The notes under the pieces are model-generated. The model was given only the letters and a program-made list of their open reading frames with translations, did not search any database and was not told where the DNA came from. A stretch of DNA of 64,000 nt, taken from the NCBI RefSeq assembly GCF_963678635.1, contig NC_087071.1:6215624-6279623 (forward strand). The letters run 5' to 3'. The DNA comes from Symsagittifera roscoffensis. Taxonomy: Eukaryota; Xenacoelomorpha; Acoela; Convolutidae. A program made the translations under genes and the position numbers. Shown piece by piece: positions 34,516 to 46,894 of the stretch (position 1 is the stretch's first letter; every line of letters begins with the position of its first letter).

Positions 34516-37500
34516 AGTTATTCAAACTGTGTGGTAACTAACAATTAATGCAAAATTATAAACCAATTAATTTTGTTTCAAGTTTTTTAGCAACGAGAGA
34601 ATAAATACTTGAACATAAAGTCAGCAGATATATTGTTCAAAACGCAAACCATGAAGCTTTTTTTGAAAAACCACACGAACAATCTTTGACTTTGGTTAAT
34701 ATAAAAAATGGCCACAACTAATTATTATAAATACATTTTCTAAAACATAGACAATAATTTGTAGTATTACCGTCTCTGATTTGCAAAATGAAGAATTCAT
34801 TTTTAAACCATTCTCAATGTTTAGTTAAGTAAAGTATAATACTAACGTTAACAATATAATACTAACGTTAAAGTATAATACTAACGTTACCCATATTTTG
34901 GTAAGCCTAATAAACATATTCAATTCTTGTATAAATATCAACCAGCTAAATCATGCTATCCAATAGTAAAAACAAACTCAGAAAGTTCTTGAATAAACGC
35001 TTTTTTATCATATCAATACGGACTATCAGATTCAAAACCACGCTTCAGAGGTCTTTGTTATTTGGTCAATTATGACTGCATTTTAAAACCTTTGGTCAAA
35101 ACCATTTGGTCAATCATTCACTGGCCTCAGTTGTTAGCGGTTGAAATGAGTCTATTCTAAAATCAAGAAACTGAGTTGCAATTCGCAATGCAAGCAAACT
35201 CGGGAGTGCACTAAAAATTGTCTTTGGTAAGAAGAAGGACTGGTATAAATCAATATAGCTTGTGCAGAGCTAAGGAGTTATTAAAAAAAACACCACACTG
35301 CTGAGCTTCTTTTCGTTACACTGTTAACAATGCAATCTAGAATTAGTCTACTTTCAAGAAACCAAGGTGCTCTTAAACTCAAACATTCTAAAAATTATCA
35401 AATTTTGCAAGAAAACATGCAGTATATCCAACTTGAGCAAAAATAATGAAAAAAAAATCTATTATGATTCATTTCGGCACAAGCTTTTGCATACCTTATC
35501 GGAATGGAAAGTTTAAAAAATACACTTTTGACACTAATTTTCAACATCTCAGCTTCTGAACAATAAACTTTGCAACTTGTTCCTTCGACTAAACCCTCAA
35601 TCTTAGATTTGGCAGGGTAGTTTTTCAATAAAAAAAAAAGATTCCAAAAAACGGTCCCAAAAATAAACAATTTTTTTTCCCCAGAAGCAATAGCTTTTTT
35701 GATATAAAAAGGGCGCACCAGCTTATGCAGCAAACAATCCTGAAATCTGTAGTTTAAAATGTACCATTAACCTTGAAATTGGTAGCTTACTTTTTGAGAA
35801 CAGTCAAAAAGTTTCCAAAGAACAGTCAAAAAGTGTAAATTGTGACTTTTCCATACTAAAATTGGGGCGTAGCCGCTTCTGCCGGGAAATATCTCACAAC
35901 CTGTTTTATTCAATTCATTTTAACCCATATTTGGGAGGGCAGTTTTTGAGAAAAATGGGAACATTTCGAAAAATGAGCAAATTGTCAACAATTGGCTTGT
36001 AATGCGGCCATAACTTTTTTCTTTTAAAATCAGTGCGTAGTGGCTTAGACAAAATATATCCTCACTACTTGCTCTTTCCATTGAAACCTTAATCTCAGAT
36101 TAAGGTTTCAATCCGAACAAAAACAAATATGAGAAAATGAGTCAAACATTCCCCCGTTGAAATTTTCGACGGACTTTGAAAATGGAGTATGGGGAAAAGA
36201 GACTTAAAACATGCAGACACAAAACGTAGCAGCCATTCGTTTCGTTGGTCTCGATATTTTGAAACAAGTCTCGAGCAAAAGATATCCCCGCTGCCTATTC
36301 TTTTCATTAAAACCATAATCTCAGATTTGGTGTAAAAATCTGAGAAAAACATCCGAGAAAATGAGACAAACCTTCCCCCCGTTGAATTCTTGACAGCCGT
36401 TGAAAATGGAGTAAGGTGGAAATAGACTAAATAAACATGCAGGCAAATTATGTAGCAGTCATCCTTTTCGTTGGTACCAAAATTCTGAAATCGGCAAAGT
36501 AATTCCGAAAACAATTACAAGTTTTGAGAAACGTGAAAACATTTTCCAAAGCGTCTCAAAAATAAAAACCCTGATTATATCGAACACGACTTTTTAGCCC
36601 TCGAAATTACCTTAATAAAAGTAGACTAAGCCAAAAAAAAACATTCAAAAAAAACTTCAAAAAAATAAAAATAATCAAAATCAGATTTGGCAAATTGACA
36701 AACTGGTAATCTAGTAAAATGATTATCTTGAAAACGAAATAACATCCAATCTTTTCAGAAAAAAAAAGACAAAAAAAACCGGATAACATCAATGCTATTT
36801 AAAAAAAATGAACCGACTGAAACTAGAACGAAAACCACTGATCCGAAAAGTATTTGAAAAAATAACTACTGCTGGAAACGATTACACCAATTTAGTACCT
36901 AAATCAAGGTGCTTTTATTTGAAATTTCAAGAAAATAAGCAAGTCTTGAAACTTATCATTTGACCATTTTGTGAATAAAATTATTAAGCGGAAGGTCTAG
37001 TAGCCGATTGCAATATCCTTGCTTATCGCAAAGGTAAAAAATACTAGTTATCTAAGATTAGAGAGAAAACAACTATTCAAACTTTTCTAATCATCTTATC
37101 CGAGGGCTAATCTCATGATGGAAAGGCCGAATGATAGAAAATTTGCAACCAATAAGAATCGTTAGACGTTCATATTCACCCAGAAGTGTTTTAAACAAAA
37201 TCAAAATCAAAATTAGCGGAAAAAGACATTTAATTGGTACATCCATATTTTCATTTTGTTGAGAAACTGAAAAAAAATTTGCTTTGATTTCAAATCGATA
37301 TTGTTGAATTTTTAGAATTTTACTTATGGGATTTTAAAAAATTGAAAACTCATATATCTGCTGATGTTTCAATCGGTTATTTTTATTCTACTGTCCTAGT
37401 TTTATTCGCTTATGTTTAAGTTCTCGCTATTTCTTTGAGATTTTTCAATTCATTTCTGATTGGCTGAAATTAATTTTTCATCCTTCGGTTCCTCCATCAT

Positions 37501-38110
37501 AAGGGACGTCACCATCTTATTCGAGAGTTTAATCAAAGCTGGCTGGGGAAGAATAATTTAAGAGAATTTATCAACAAAAGATGAAACCCACAACAACGGG
37601 TCCAGGACAACAGGACTTCAGACTGAAATTTAAAATTACAAGCAAATCAAAATAATGATTTTTTTTATCTGCAGAATATTGATTTGAAAAAGTTAGTCAA
37701 ATATAGTCCCTAGCAAGCGCTAATCATGACAATGGAAACTTAGGAATGGCATCCATTAGTTAAATCAGCTAGATTATGAAATGCATAAATTATACACACA
37801 AAAAACTTCACCAAACTTCTTAAAAAGCCAATTATTACTGATACAAAAAATTATCAAAAAACTGAGAAAAGTTCAAACCATCTTCAAATTATGCATTTTT
37901 CATGACTTTTTGAAAAAAGCTCGGCTTAAAGTCTTTTGTTTTTCTACTCGGCCTGATGTCCGGCACCCTTACACAACAATGTCAGAAAATTTTCTAGTTT
38001 TCTCATGCTCAAATTCGCAAATTAATAAGTAAATACTTAGTTTTATCATTGACGATGCATGAAAAATCTTTTTCGAATTTGCCAGCGAAAACAAACAGCT
38101 ATCAACAAAT
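34516..38110. other. Non-coding stretch upstream of the TRIM gene, unit B
   Basis: Counterpart of 19709-23272. Contains the local 230-bp repeat (about 35440-36520), the same perfect palindrome at 36080-36112, and a small extra tandem triplication of taatactaacgtta near 34850-34890 that is absent from unit A. A run of about 19 C (33651-33665 region) lies further down, between the exons of the TRIM gene. No exon recognised. Confidence 0.5.
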
Positions 38111-39060
38111 TTGGCGATAAACTTATTAGATAATTTCAGACTGAAAATAGAAAATGATCAATCTCATTTCAAAATGATGCCGAAGCTCTTCGTCCACCTA
38201 CTCTTCAGATTTCAAGACCGGACGCCTAATGCCAAATCAAAAACAAGAAGAACGTGCATGGCACTGAGTCCTGCAGACGAAGAACCCATCATTAACAAGT
38301 TGGAGGAAACCAACGAAAAGGCCATTGAGAACAAAATCCCGGATTTTTGAGTGCTGAAGAAAGATCTCAAAGTAACAATTGGACGAGTGGTGAATGAACT
38401 TTTGGCTGCTACAAAACCGAATCTTCGGCAGGATCGAAATGAAATAGCTTAAAAGGAAATTGGTGTGGTAGAAAATTATAACAGGAGAGATAATTTAAAG
38501 ATATTGGGATATCCAGACCAAGTTGGACGAGATGCAAGTGGAAACAACTTACTCAAAAACTGATCAGACGATCAGCGATGTCACACAACTATCTATGGTG
38601 CACAAGTTACCCCTCCGGATATTTCTGTTGCTATCGATTGTCGAAGCGCGTATCTAACAGGAGCCGACCAATCATTGTATTAATCTCATTAATGGTAGCA
38701 AAAACCGATATTTTGCGCAAAGGCGTTAAAAATTGAGAGCAAAGCGCTCAAAATCATGTGTATGAACATCTCAAAATTGGGTTAAACGTGGCTTAAGTTT
38801 ATGCGATTGATGAGACTAGATGCACGAGCCCAGGCAGTTTGACCCAGAGAAAGGAAATTAATATGGAGTGGAAAAACAATGAAAACTTTGGCAGAGCAAG
38901 TAGTCTCTTTGAAGAAGCGTTGCAGCTGAATTACTCAATAGAGTGTAAAATTTGTTATTTTCCGAGCAACAATGATGTTTTTGAGCAGCACACCGGTTGC
39001 TGTGGAACCTAATATTGTTCGCATTTTAGTTTCTAATTATTATTATTATGATTAGTAAAG
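38111..39060 (+). pseudogene. Relic of a non-LTR ORF1 (plus strand), unit B
   Basis: Matches 23273-24228 with the same stops. It lacks about 30 bp near 38465 (the part encoding the start of the ENYNRRDNLKI segment is shortened) and has a 15-bp addition near 38985. It ends at the (AAT)n run at about 39036-39055. Confidence 0.5.
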
Positions 39061-39208
39061 GATTTACAAATCAAAATGATTTGAAGGGGTTGCTACCTGA
39101 AACACAACAATAAAATCAACGACACTGTGAGCAGTCACAGGCAAAGCGCCAAGAGCATGGATGATAGAAGTTGTAGTCTGTATGAAAGTAAGACCAAAAG
39201 AACTTCAG

Positions 39209-41974
39209 TTAACGTTGTTTGAGGCCAACCAGAGTATAGACATTAACGAAGGCAAGGATCTGATTTACCACGCGTGCAGTTCGGAAGAAAAAATTTTGTC
39301 TCGAGCTCTCTTTCTTCACTTTCGGGAGATCAACGAAAATTGCTGAGTCTGAACGAGTACTAATAGAGCTCTTGAAAGTGATGCACTTATGCCAGTTGAA
39401 GTCATTCACACCATTCACGATCTTTGAGAAATTCAGGAGGTCATAAACTTGAAGATTCAGCGTTAGTGTTAACAAATTCAAGAAGACTAAGCGATCTCTG
39501 TAAGTACAGTCGTAACTAAGGATCCAAGCTGTGGCTCGCTTCTGTACCTGTTCAAATTTTGTGAGGGTGGCTTTCGATGGAGACCAACTCGGAGAACAAT
39601 AGGTCAGCACCGGTAACACCATAGACTTATACAAGTCACATTTGGTTCTCCAAGATGCGAGAGGCGATACATTTCTCATCAACATATGTAGCACGCAATG
39701 ACCTTTCTTACAACGAGAAAGTATGTGCGTATTCCAGTTCAAATCACTCGTTATTATAACACCAAGGTCTTTTTCTTCTGTTGACTGAGTCAAGAGGTGG
39801 TCACCTATGAAGACCTGCAGGTTCGTTTTGGTAAAAGACATTACATGACATTTCTCCAGGTTGAACGGTAACTTATTGTTTTCTGACCAACGGTGAAGCA
39901 ATTGCATGTCATGCTGCAGAACTTGCGGCTGAGAGAGAAGTTGTCTTATAGACAGCAATTTGGCATCGTCAGCGAAAGTAAACGCATCGGAGGCTAATTC
40001 CTCACAGAAGTCGAAACTGTATATTAGAAACAAGAGAGGACCTAGAAGGGACCCTTGCGGGACACTGCTGAGTATCAGAACAGTGACGGACAGCACACCA
40101 TTCACTTCCACGAATTGCATGCGACCGTTGAGGTAAGAGGTAAGCACTTTCTGCAAGCGCCCGCGCACGCCAAGACTATGAAGTTTATTCAGGAGGATGC
40201 CATGATCGTTCTTATCGAAAGCTTCGCTGAAGTCAAGGTAGACACTTCAGCCTTGACTTGGTTGTGTCGGCTGCTCGGTATAAAGAGTCCACATACTGTA
40301 GAAGCTGGGTCAAAGTAGACCGTCTACGTCTAAAACCATCCTGAACGTCGGGAATCAGAGGAGACACCCGTTCGTAGAGGGCAATAAACAGACACTTTTT
40401 CAAACATTTCGATGTTATATCAATCAAAGTTCTCAACGCTTCGCCTGTCCCCTTTTTTGAAGAGTGGTCTAAGTTTGCTTATTTTCCATCTACGAGGATA
40501 TATATTAGTTTGCTTCACTTTTGTGATTGTTTGTGACAAGCTCTTGGCTATGGTACCTATGTTTTTGAAAAAGACGGAGGCAAATTGTCGGGGCCTCTTG
40601 ACTTGGTCTCATCAAGCTTATGCACAATGCCCAGTACTCGCTCCATGCTTGTATCAAAATCTTTAAGGATGCTCGCTTGGTCTGGGCCGAAGAGGTCGAC
40701 AAAAGCACTTGAAACAGTGTAAACGCTTTGGAAATACTCATTGAACAAATTGGTTTTCGCAAAGTCATCTGAGGCTTCTTTTTCCAATGATGTAATTGTA
40801 GCGGGTAGCGGGTTTGACTTCCGAAAGAGTTGAAATGTTTGCATAGCAAATTGGTCCTTGTTCCCAATGACAGTTCCTGTTCGTACTCGGCCTGTTCGAG
40901 TGCGACCCTGTCGTCCACTTCTTTTTTCGAGATTCCGACTTTAGAAGAGTTTCTATTCAATTTTCGTTTACTCTTCAATCTCTTCAGCAAGTAGCTTGTA
41001 CCCGGGCTAACCCATGGGGGTAGATTGGCGCGGTGGATTGTTCGCACAGTTATTGTTTCTTCAAAAATTTCCTCCAGCCATGCATACCATTCGCTGACAA
41101 GGACATCCGAAATTGACCAGCCAACAGCAGAGAACGATTTGGTGCTTGTCAGTTGATTTATTTTGTCGTAGTCCGCGCGACAAAAATTAAAGAACTTCGA
41201 TTTTTGTGGTATATCAACTGTTGTTGTGGTCTGGATCTCTAAGTCCACTGTGACTGCTCTGTGATCTGAGCAAGGCTTCCCTGCGAGTGCGTAGTTTTCT
41301 GATAAGCCTTGATTGATCTGGTGATTAATTACTGAAGCGAGTTCGTTCGTGAAGCATATATCGAAAGTGTTTGTCACCGTTGTCAATACATCCACAACTT
41401 GAAATAGTTTGTGCTCATCCAGCATATGAAGAACAGAAGTTTCATAATCAGCAGTAGAAGTAACAGTAACCCAGTCGACAGAGAGATTGAAATCTTCGAG
41501 GAAGTAGACCACTGAGGCTGTTGATGCACTAGTCGTAATAGTAGAGAACAGACCCGCCCAAAAAAGCAAGTGGCCACCTGTAATTGCTAGCTGCTGGGGG
41601 GTTATATCCGACAACTAGTAATAAATCAACTTTGTTGACAGACACCAAACACGCAACAACCTCAGCACCGCTCATTGCGAATTTAATGGGGGAATGTTTG
41701 ATAGTTTTCCTGATTGCCAGTAGGACCCGTCCATGCGAAGAAAGACACTCGCCAGAGTTGGCACGATCACAACGATGTATAATAAAATCAGATAAAAACA
41801 AATCAGAACTTGAAAAAGACTCGGTCAGCCGCTGTCAGTTAAACACAGAATATCGATATCTTCTTTTAAAACAGCGTTGCTGAAAGCCATCCGCCTACTG
41901 GAGTTGAGAAGGCTTCGAACATTGAAGAGGCATAGGCGTATGCTAGTACTGGTAGTTGAAGCAGCTGAGCAAAG
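39209..41974 (-). pseudogene. Non-LTR ORF2 (endonuclease/reverse transcriptase), unit B, broken
   Basis: Better preserved than unit A. The endonuclease N-terminal half is readable at 41529-41801 (GRVLLAIRKTI, VVGYNPPAA). The middle part with CSDHRAV is in 40505-41614. The palm and C-terminal region form one intact 319-codon frame, 39209-40168, with FADD and the thumb. Frameshifts near 40840 and 40440 and the loss of about 30 bp of the fingers near 40428 still inactivate it. Confidence 0.75.
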
Positions 41975-43068
41975 TCATTTAACTCTAGATTCTTCGGTAT
42001 TCCCTTCCACCCATTTATATTCGACTCGTTTGAGCAATTTCAGTTTTCTCAGTTTGATGTCTTTCTTTGGTGTGCCATCGTCTAGTAGTTTACGGCGTGT
42101 TTCGAGCAGATTTTGGAGTTAGTTGAAGTTTTGCGTCGGCCGGTGAAATAAAAACTCCGTTTTCAGGAGAGGTTTTCAGCGCGCTTGCAGCTGTTAGCGC
42201 AAAGTCTCTTGTAAACACGTCATTGCAAGTGACAAGAATGCTTCTCCGACCAGTTCGCTTGGCTGTGGTACTTCTTAGTCGCCTTAATTGCTTGACATTC
42301 AGCGTAGTCTCCAGGTGAGAGAAAACCGCGGTCAATTTTTCGTGGTCGTGTTTCATTTTTTTCTGCTATCGAACCAGTGAGCAGTTCGGGGACACCCCGA
42401 ACCTTCAAAGACTTTTCTATTTCTAGTTCAGCTATCATTGCTTGTTCTTCAGTAACTGCACCACGATGAGGCACTGCCTGGTTCACTGAGCTCGAGACTT
42501 CTTTCAGTCCAGCGGTGATAACTTCAGAATACTTCTTGAAACTTGTAACCAATTCGTCGATTTTATCGCTGATTTTGTCCGCAATTTTTTTCTCCACTAA
42601 GTCATTAGTTTCTGATTCAATGATGCCTCTACAGATGGTCGAGATGACAACATCCCGTTTTCCGATAGCACTACAGTCGTTACATAGAAGCAAGAAATTT
42701 TTTCTAACTTCATTCAGCTCAGTTAATAATGATTCTGAAAAACCCGTGCAAGATTTGGTCCAGTGCATCCTTCTTGTGCAAGTAAGACACACAAAGACAG
42801 ACTCGTCTTTGATCTCGAGGGAACAGATTGTACACTGAAGGATGGAATCATTTATTTTGAACTGAATGTTCTCAATTTTATGTCTGAAACTTCGCATCAC
42901 TTCTTTCTTGTCAAACTTTTTTCTTCAAAACTGGATTTTCATTATCGTCACTTTATTTAACCGCCTTTTCTTCATGATTTCGGGTCGATTCTCTTTCGGC
43001 TCTCTCTTTCACCAATTTGCTAATTTTCTTTTTGTATTTTGTTCATTTTTACTCGCTAACGCTTCCTT
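41975..43068 (-). pseudogene. Non-LTR ORF1 with PHD-like finger, unit B, split by the giant LTR element
   Basis: The PHD-like finger and C-terminal half are readable at 42220-42900 and 42090-42356, with a stop near 41975. A 1-bp insertion near 42916 breaks the frame upstream. The lysine-rich N-terminal part lies 18.5 kb away at 61529-61760, on the far side of the giant LTR element that inserted here. Confidence 0.7.
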
Positions 43069-43073
43069 AGTGG

Positions 43074-43483
43074 TGAGTTAGGACCGATGTGGTTAACTCA
43101 TAGAGTAATTTCGGATAGGGTACACCGTCTGCTCGTCACGCTATCTTATTTTCGGCCGGATAGTTTCGTGCAACTTCTTAGTCTAATACTGATCCTAATC
43201 TTACTCTTATACTATCTAGTCTCAGGTTGTTTAACTAGTCTCTGCTAGGCTCAATAGATCTAGGGTATACTGGTTTGTTGCGGCTGCTGAAGTTCTCTTG
43301 GAGAGGCAACTAATTTCTAAGTTAAATTCAAATCTCTCTGGTGCTGAAATTACAAGTAATTTCAGCACTTACAAATAAGTGGGTTGTTAGTTAGATGGAT
43401 CATGATTGGTTAATATTAAATACTTTACAGTGGTAAAATATCTAATTTATCCAATCATAAAATGTAGTTTAGATCAGGTTCCA
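43074..43483 (-). repeat. 3' LTR of the giant element
   Basis: 410 bp, downstream in the element's direction. Differs from the 5' LTR at five sites, including the aataaa signal near 43268-43277, where this copy reads aacaaa on the minus strand. Contains the 13-bp-stem palindrome at 43341-43368. Confidence 0.93.
43341..43368. promoter_or_regulatory. Hairpin in the LTR
   Basis: gtgctgaaattac, two bases, and the exact reverse complement: a perfect 13-bp stem with a 2-nt loop. It is present in all three LTR copies (also at 61386-61413). In the solo LTR one loop base has changed but the stem is intact. It could be an RNA hairpin in the R or U5 region or a dyad binding site. Confidence 0.6.
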
Positions 43484-43500
43484 CCCATCCGGGTTTTACA
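43484..43500 (-). promoter_or_regulatory. Polypurine tract position (weak)
   Basis: The plus-strand priming site should lie directly upstream of the 3' LTR in element direction. Here the minus strand reads aaaacccggatggg before the LTR, so only ggatggg is purine-rich. This is an inference from position. Confidence 0.3.
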
Positions 43501-45080
43501 GAGTTTTTTAGAATTGTCTTTCTGCAATTCAAAGGATGGATGATGGACGTGGTATTTGGCGAACATCGTATTTCTTCTGGGTTCTCTTGTTAGAGAAGTT
43601 CCAGGACGCTGGAATGAGGGATATCAATCGTTGTGTTTTCTTGTAACAACGACTGTGTTTCCCAACGAAATCAATCTGATTTCAGAATGGTTTGCCATGA
43701 CGGATTTTTCTGTTTCATGTAGAGAACTTCTTTTGTGTTCGACCTCGTCTGGGAATGGCGTGGAGATTGTGCGTGGAGGGGATGCCTTGTTACTCGGATC
43801 TGTACGTATACTTGAACATCGAGGTGGTCATTGGTCTAGTTCAATGAAGTCCTTTTCTGCGAAGTCAAGTCGTACTCTAAATCCTTTGAGTTGTGATTGT
43901 GGACGGCATATTGATTGTGGTTGGCCATTCTTTTTCGAGTGTAGTGGGGTCATTTTGTCTTTGGATGTTCGTCTTTGGTGTTGTATGCTGATCTATATAC
44001 TGCAAGGTATAATTTACATTTTATAAAATTTTTATTAGTTCAGTGTTTTAATTATGATTTTGGTTAGTTGTTTTCACAAAAGCTTTTTGTTTTAGTTCGG
44101 TTATTTTGAAGAGTTACTCACCCTTGAGTACCTCTTATTAAAAAATAGAAGTGTGGTCACAAAGCGTGGATGTAGCGCGGTGGGTTAGGCCGGCTAAAGA
44201 GCATGCTCAGGACGTCCTCTCTGGTTGGTTAGGCCAGGAGTGGGAGTATGATTTCGTGCGGTTTCTGTGAGAGGTCCTGTTATGTGATAACGTTTTATGT
44301 CGGGTTTGTGGTGGTTTTTCTTATGTTTCGTTTGTTGTGTCCTTTTTTCAAAAATCAAATTGTTTTTGGTATGAGTTTGTCTTTCGACTTTTTTGTGTTT
44401 TATTATTTCTTTCTTAGACTTTATAATAGTCTTCAAAAGAACAAATTTGGGTTTAAACTGGGTTAATCCGCTTTGGGTACCGTTGGTTTTCTTTTCTCAG
44501 TCATGCTGTTATTCTATGTTTTGTGGTGTTTAGTAAGCTGCGTTGGTTAGTTTTGTTTAGTATATAATTCCTTTCCATTCGGGTTAAAGGAAAATTTGAA
44601 ACTTGTTATCTTGTGTTAGAGTTGTTGAGTGTGAAAACTTGAAACTGAAATTCATTATTTAAACAATTCTTCGTGGGCGAGCTGTGCGAGTTTGGATAGA
44701 ATTCTTGTGCGAATGAATGAAAATATCAAAAGGTTAGTACTGCATTTTCGTGTTATCAATTTACTACATAGAATTTCAATTTTACTGCTAGTTTTGGGGG
44801 AAAATCAAGTTACAAATTTTCATCATTACTAAATTTACTGCTTGTGGGGAAACAATTTATAAATTAATTTACTACATTGGTATGAATTTTATTGAATTTA
44901 TCTAGTGCAAAATATTAATTGAGTTTAGAAGAATTTGAAGAAGTTTTCTATTTTTTATTTTTCTTTTGTGTTTTTTGCAGATGATCGTGGGATGAAGACT
45001 AAAAATCTAAATGAGACATGGATAAAGAATGGTTAGTTTTTAATTTGAATTTTTTAGTGAAGAATATGTATAAATTATAC
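43501..45080. other. 3' untranslated stretch of the giant element
   Basis: No recognised coding sequence on the element's sense strand. On the opposite strand a 156-codon frame (43556-44026, TTG start) has no recognisable domain and is probably a chance antisense frame. The rest is low-complexity T/G-rich sequence on the plus strand. Confidence 0.45.
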
Positions 45081-46894
45081 TTACCTGTTAGTCGTCGGGG
45101 AAAAACCGTGGGGGAAGATGTCGTGTATTATGTCGGAATTTGTTAGTAGTTTTGCTAGTATGCGAATGATGTTTTTAGTTTGAAGCAGTGGCCAAAGCAA
45201 TTGAAGTGCTTTAATAGTTTTTAGTTCTTCAGTGCCAACTGCAAACTCATAAGGTGTGTTTTGGATGAGATTATATAATTTGTGATTGTATTTAGTGTTG
45301 TGGATGAATTCTAATATTGGGATTTCTATAGGTTGAATAAATTCATGTGGGATAAGGAAGGGTCTGGATTCTTCTGCGTTAAAGGTCTTCGAGATGGGAT
45401 AAAAAATATACATTTGGGTTATGGGATCATAATTGCGAAGAATACCGTGAAGGTTAGTATCTTTGATGCATTATGTGAAGTTAAGAGAAAATGGTGAAGT
45501 GTATTTAGAGTTAATAAACTGAAAACGGTGGTGTGGTTGTCTTGATGGAGTGTGCAGGTCAAAATGATTTTGTATGAAGCGATAGTATGTATGCGTGTGG
45601 GTTTGTTTAGTGCGTAACATAATGTCTGTGAGCAGTGCAAATCGCGTTCATGTGGTGCAAGGAAATTGAAGGTTAGTGAAAATAATTGAAGCCTTTCTTT
45701 AAAACTTTCGTAAGCTTGCAAGTCGGTTAGTGCTTCAGAAATGACGTGGTCGAATTTGCGATCAAATATATTGAGTGTAAATACATATGGTGTTTTGATG
45801 AAGAATTTTTCTGTGATTTGTGGGTTAGCGAAGCGATCATCATCTAAAAATTGGTCTTGGTTAGCTCGGATGATGTTATGATCGTAATATTCTAGCGTAT
45901 ATTCGTTAGCTCGGGGTGCAGTGTATGTTTTTAGTGACTTTTTATATCCTATATAAGTGAATTGTCTATGTGTTAGTGGTGTGGTTAGTCGGTATAGCAT
46001 ATCTTGATTTCTTTCTATATCGATATGAGTATTAGATAATGGTAGGCAAAGGGGATTAGTAAAATGATAATATGATGTCCAATGAAGTGTAGGCATTAAA
46101 ACATGTTCATCTATAAAACTACGTGTGTCGTTAGTGTCATGGGGGGTGTTTAAAGTATACTGTGGAAATGAAGGTAAGGTGATTGCTAGAAAATCTTTCG
46201 TGTTAGTGTGATTTGGATGATTAATATATTCACGGGCTGTTCCTGGTTTTGTTGGAAATGGGTGGTTTGGGAATTTTCTTTTGAAAGTGCGATAAGCTCT
46301 ATTAGTGATATTTGATGATTCGGTGGGTGTGGATGATGGTGCTAATGATGCCGTATAAGCTGAAGAGGGTGTAGGGGTAGGTGGGTTTGATGATTCTATT
46401 GTGGATGAAATCTGATTTATAGTGGGGGTGTCAAGGTGGAAGGGTTGTTGTTGTAGGGTGATAAAATTATCTAGTTCTTAGGAGATTTGGGGAGTATCTG
46501 GAGAATTGGATGATCGGTCTGAATGAAATGAAGAGTAGGTTGGGGTGACTTGGGAAGCGTAAGAGGGTGTAGAAATGGATGTGAGTGGGTTATTTGGTGG
46601 GATTGGTTGAAAAGGGGGTGTTGAAAAAATTGAGGAGTTGGTTTGAAAATTATTGGATGGAGATGGTTCAGAGTCTGCAAATTCATCAGGGGTTTCAATA
46701 TTAGGGTTATTGAGTTGTGAAATGGAGTATAAAACTGAAATATGTGAATTAGTGTCTGAATTCATGCCTGATGTTATATTACTGGTTGGGAAATCGGTTG
46801 GCGGAAAAGCAAAAAGTGGAATTATTGTAATTGGAGTGTTGAGGTTGGTTGGGTGGGAATTTGAGCGGTGTAGGGATCCAAGTTGTCGGCTCAT
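45081..46894 (-). pseudogene. Unknown ORF X of the giant element (3' of env)
   Basis: Starts with ATG at 46894, whose last base overlaps the TGA ending the env-like frame (ATGA, 46891-46894). The first 138 codons are rich in Ser, Pro, Thr and Asn. An in-frame TAA (46478-46480) interrupts it, then the same frame stays open to a TAA at 45419. The later part is more globular (IDIERNQDMLYRL, NEYTLEYYDHNIIRANQD, HERDLHCSQTLCYALN). A frame change near 45415 leads on to 45081. No known domain was recognised. It could be an accessory or structural protein; no membrane segment stands out. Confidence 0.5.

Larger units (their letters stand above)
29187..43073. repeat. Tandem segmental duplication, unit B (first part)
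   Basis: Head-to-tail copy of unit A, offset by about 14.6 kb and then 14.8 kb after the SINE. It is cut at 43073 by the giant LTR element and continues at 61529-62260. The sequences on both sides of the element join exactly into the uninterrupted text of unit A near 28095. Confidence 0.9.

Noticed and set aside
43556-44026. 156-codon plus-strand frame near the 3' LTR
   Set aside because: No ATG start, no recognised domain, antisense to the element; probably chance in low-complexity sequence.
44164-44240. Possible second tRNA-like SINE (agcgcggtgggttagg)
   Set aside because: Box A is only approximate and no box B follows at the right distance.
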